Part shown: one piece after another, positions 6,432-6,812 of the stretch | How the letters are laid out: the number at the start of each line of letters is the position of its first letter | Position numbering within the stretch: position 1 is the stretch's first letter | Assembly: GCA_002311455.1 (NCBI GenBank) | Contig: DCAJ01000102.1 | Location: 28,946-35,757, forward strand | Direction: 5' to 3' | DNA from: Anaerolineales bacterium UBA1136 | GTDB taxonomy: Bacteria; Chloroflexota; Anaerolineae; Anaerolineales; UBA11657 | Length of the DNA: 6,812 nucleotides | Program-made: the position numbers and the translations under genes | The notes under the pieces: generated by a model | Database searches by the model: none | What the model saw: only the letters and a program-made list of their open reading frames with translations | Told to the model about the DNA's origin: nothing

Positions 6432-6812
6432 TCAGAAGTTTGTTTCTAATAGCGCTGGGATCTCCTCTGGATGATTAGCTATTAACACACCAGCACGCTT
6501 TAGAGCATCAATCTTGTCAGATGCCATTCCAGAGCCGCCTTCTACTATAGCTCCAGCATGTCCCATGCGCTTACCGGGCGGAGCAGTCTGACCAGCTATA
6601 AATGATACGACTGGCTTGTTTACAAACGCATCTATGTAATCGGCCGCTGCTTCCTCATCTGATCCTCCAATCTCACCAATTATCACTATTCGCCCGGTTT
6701 CTGGATCATTCTGAAAAAGCTCAAGCACATCAACAAAGTCGGTGCCATTGATTGGGTCTCCACCAATTCCTACACATGTGGATGCACCCAACCCTTTTTG
6801 TGACAATGCATA
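6432..6812 (-). CDS. sucD: Succinyl-CoA ligase (ADP/GDP-forming) subunit alpha, C-terminal part
   Basis: The frame is open from the right edge (first codon Tyr at 6812-6810) to the TGA at 6434-6432. It shows 126 residues of a protein that is about 290 long, so the N-terminal CoA-binding domain lies outside. The visible part is the ligase domain: GLGASTCVGIGGDPINGT (residues 7-24), IGEIGGSDEEAAADYI (45-60), then APPGKRMGHAGAIVEGG with the histidine at 85 that is phosphorylated during catalysis (codon 6560-6558). With SucC the enzyme interconverts succinyl-CoA and succinate in the TCA cycle, making or using a nucleoside triphosphate. The common GxGQST turn reads GLGAST here, a mild change. A TTG codon at 6806 lies inside conserved sequence and is not the start. 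The partner sucC would be expected just upstream, off the window. Confidence 0.96.
   Translation of the reverse strand, partial: YALSQKGLGASTCVGIGGDPINGTDFVDVLELFQNDPETGRIVIIGEIGGSDEEAAADYIDAFVNKPVVSFIAGQTAPPGKRMGHAGAIVEGGSGMASDKIDALKRAGVLIANHPEEIPALLETNF

Overview
The window (6,812 bases, roughly 40% GC by eye) reads as a bacterial chromosome segment, densely packed and free of recognisable mobile elements, RNA genes or CRISPR. The gene mix points to a low-GC, probably aquatic member of the Chloroflexota such as the Dehalococcoidia/SAR202 lineages. It includes a non-HemE uroporphyrinogen-decarboxylase-family enzyme, an RsmD with an APPQY motif, and two large GT-C-type membrane proteins, one ending in a beta-rich domain. 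Codon use is rich in CTA, ATA and AGA. The placement is inference from family resemblance, not a search result.

Left part (1-2343, all on the minus strand, read right to left). A URO-D-family gene (1360-2343) is followed after 6 bases by rsmD (775-1353, TTG start). A broken radical-SAM gene (320-744) comes next, then the start of an unrecognised membrane-anchored protein that runs off the left edge (1-220). The broken gene is the most striking item. It keeps a start codon, a ribosome binding site, about 52 N-terminal residues and about 88 C-terminal residues of a B12-binding radical SAM protein of the TIGR03960 type. The whole middle is missing, including the cobalamin-binding and radical-SAM core, and the two ends are joined out of frame near 584-590.

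Middle and right part (2396-6380). A plus-strand gene for a 554-residue GT-C glycosyltransferase of the ArnT/PMT_2 kind starts back to back with the URO-D gene and ends one base from the stop of a converging minus-strand gene. That second gene encodes a 772-residue polytopic membrane protein of the PTPS-related (PF10131-like) family with a C-terminal extracytoplasmic beta-sandwich. Both probably act at the cell surface on lipid-linked sugars, but acceptor and donor cannot be read from sequence.

Right edge (6432-6812, minus strand). The C-terminal half of succinyl-CoA ligase alpha subunit (sucD) is present, including its phosphohistidine loop.

No complete novel defence or mobile system is visible. 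The best leads are the gutted radical-SAM gene, the tail-to-tail GT-C pair with no visible terminator, a possibly near-leaderless start for the 772-residue protein, and a local excess of ATCGATC.
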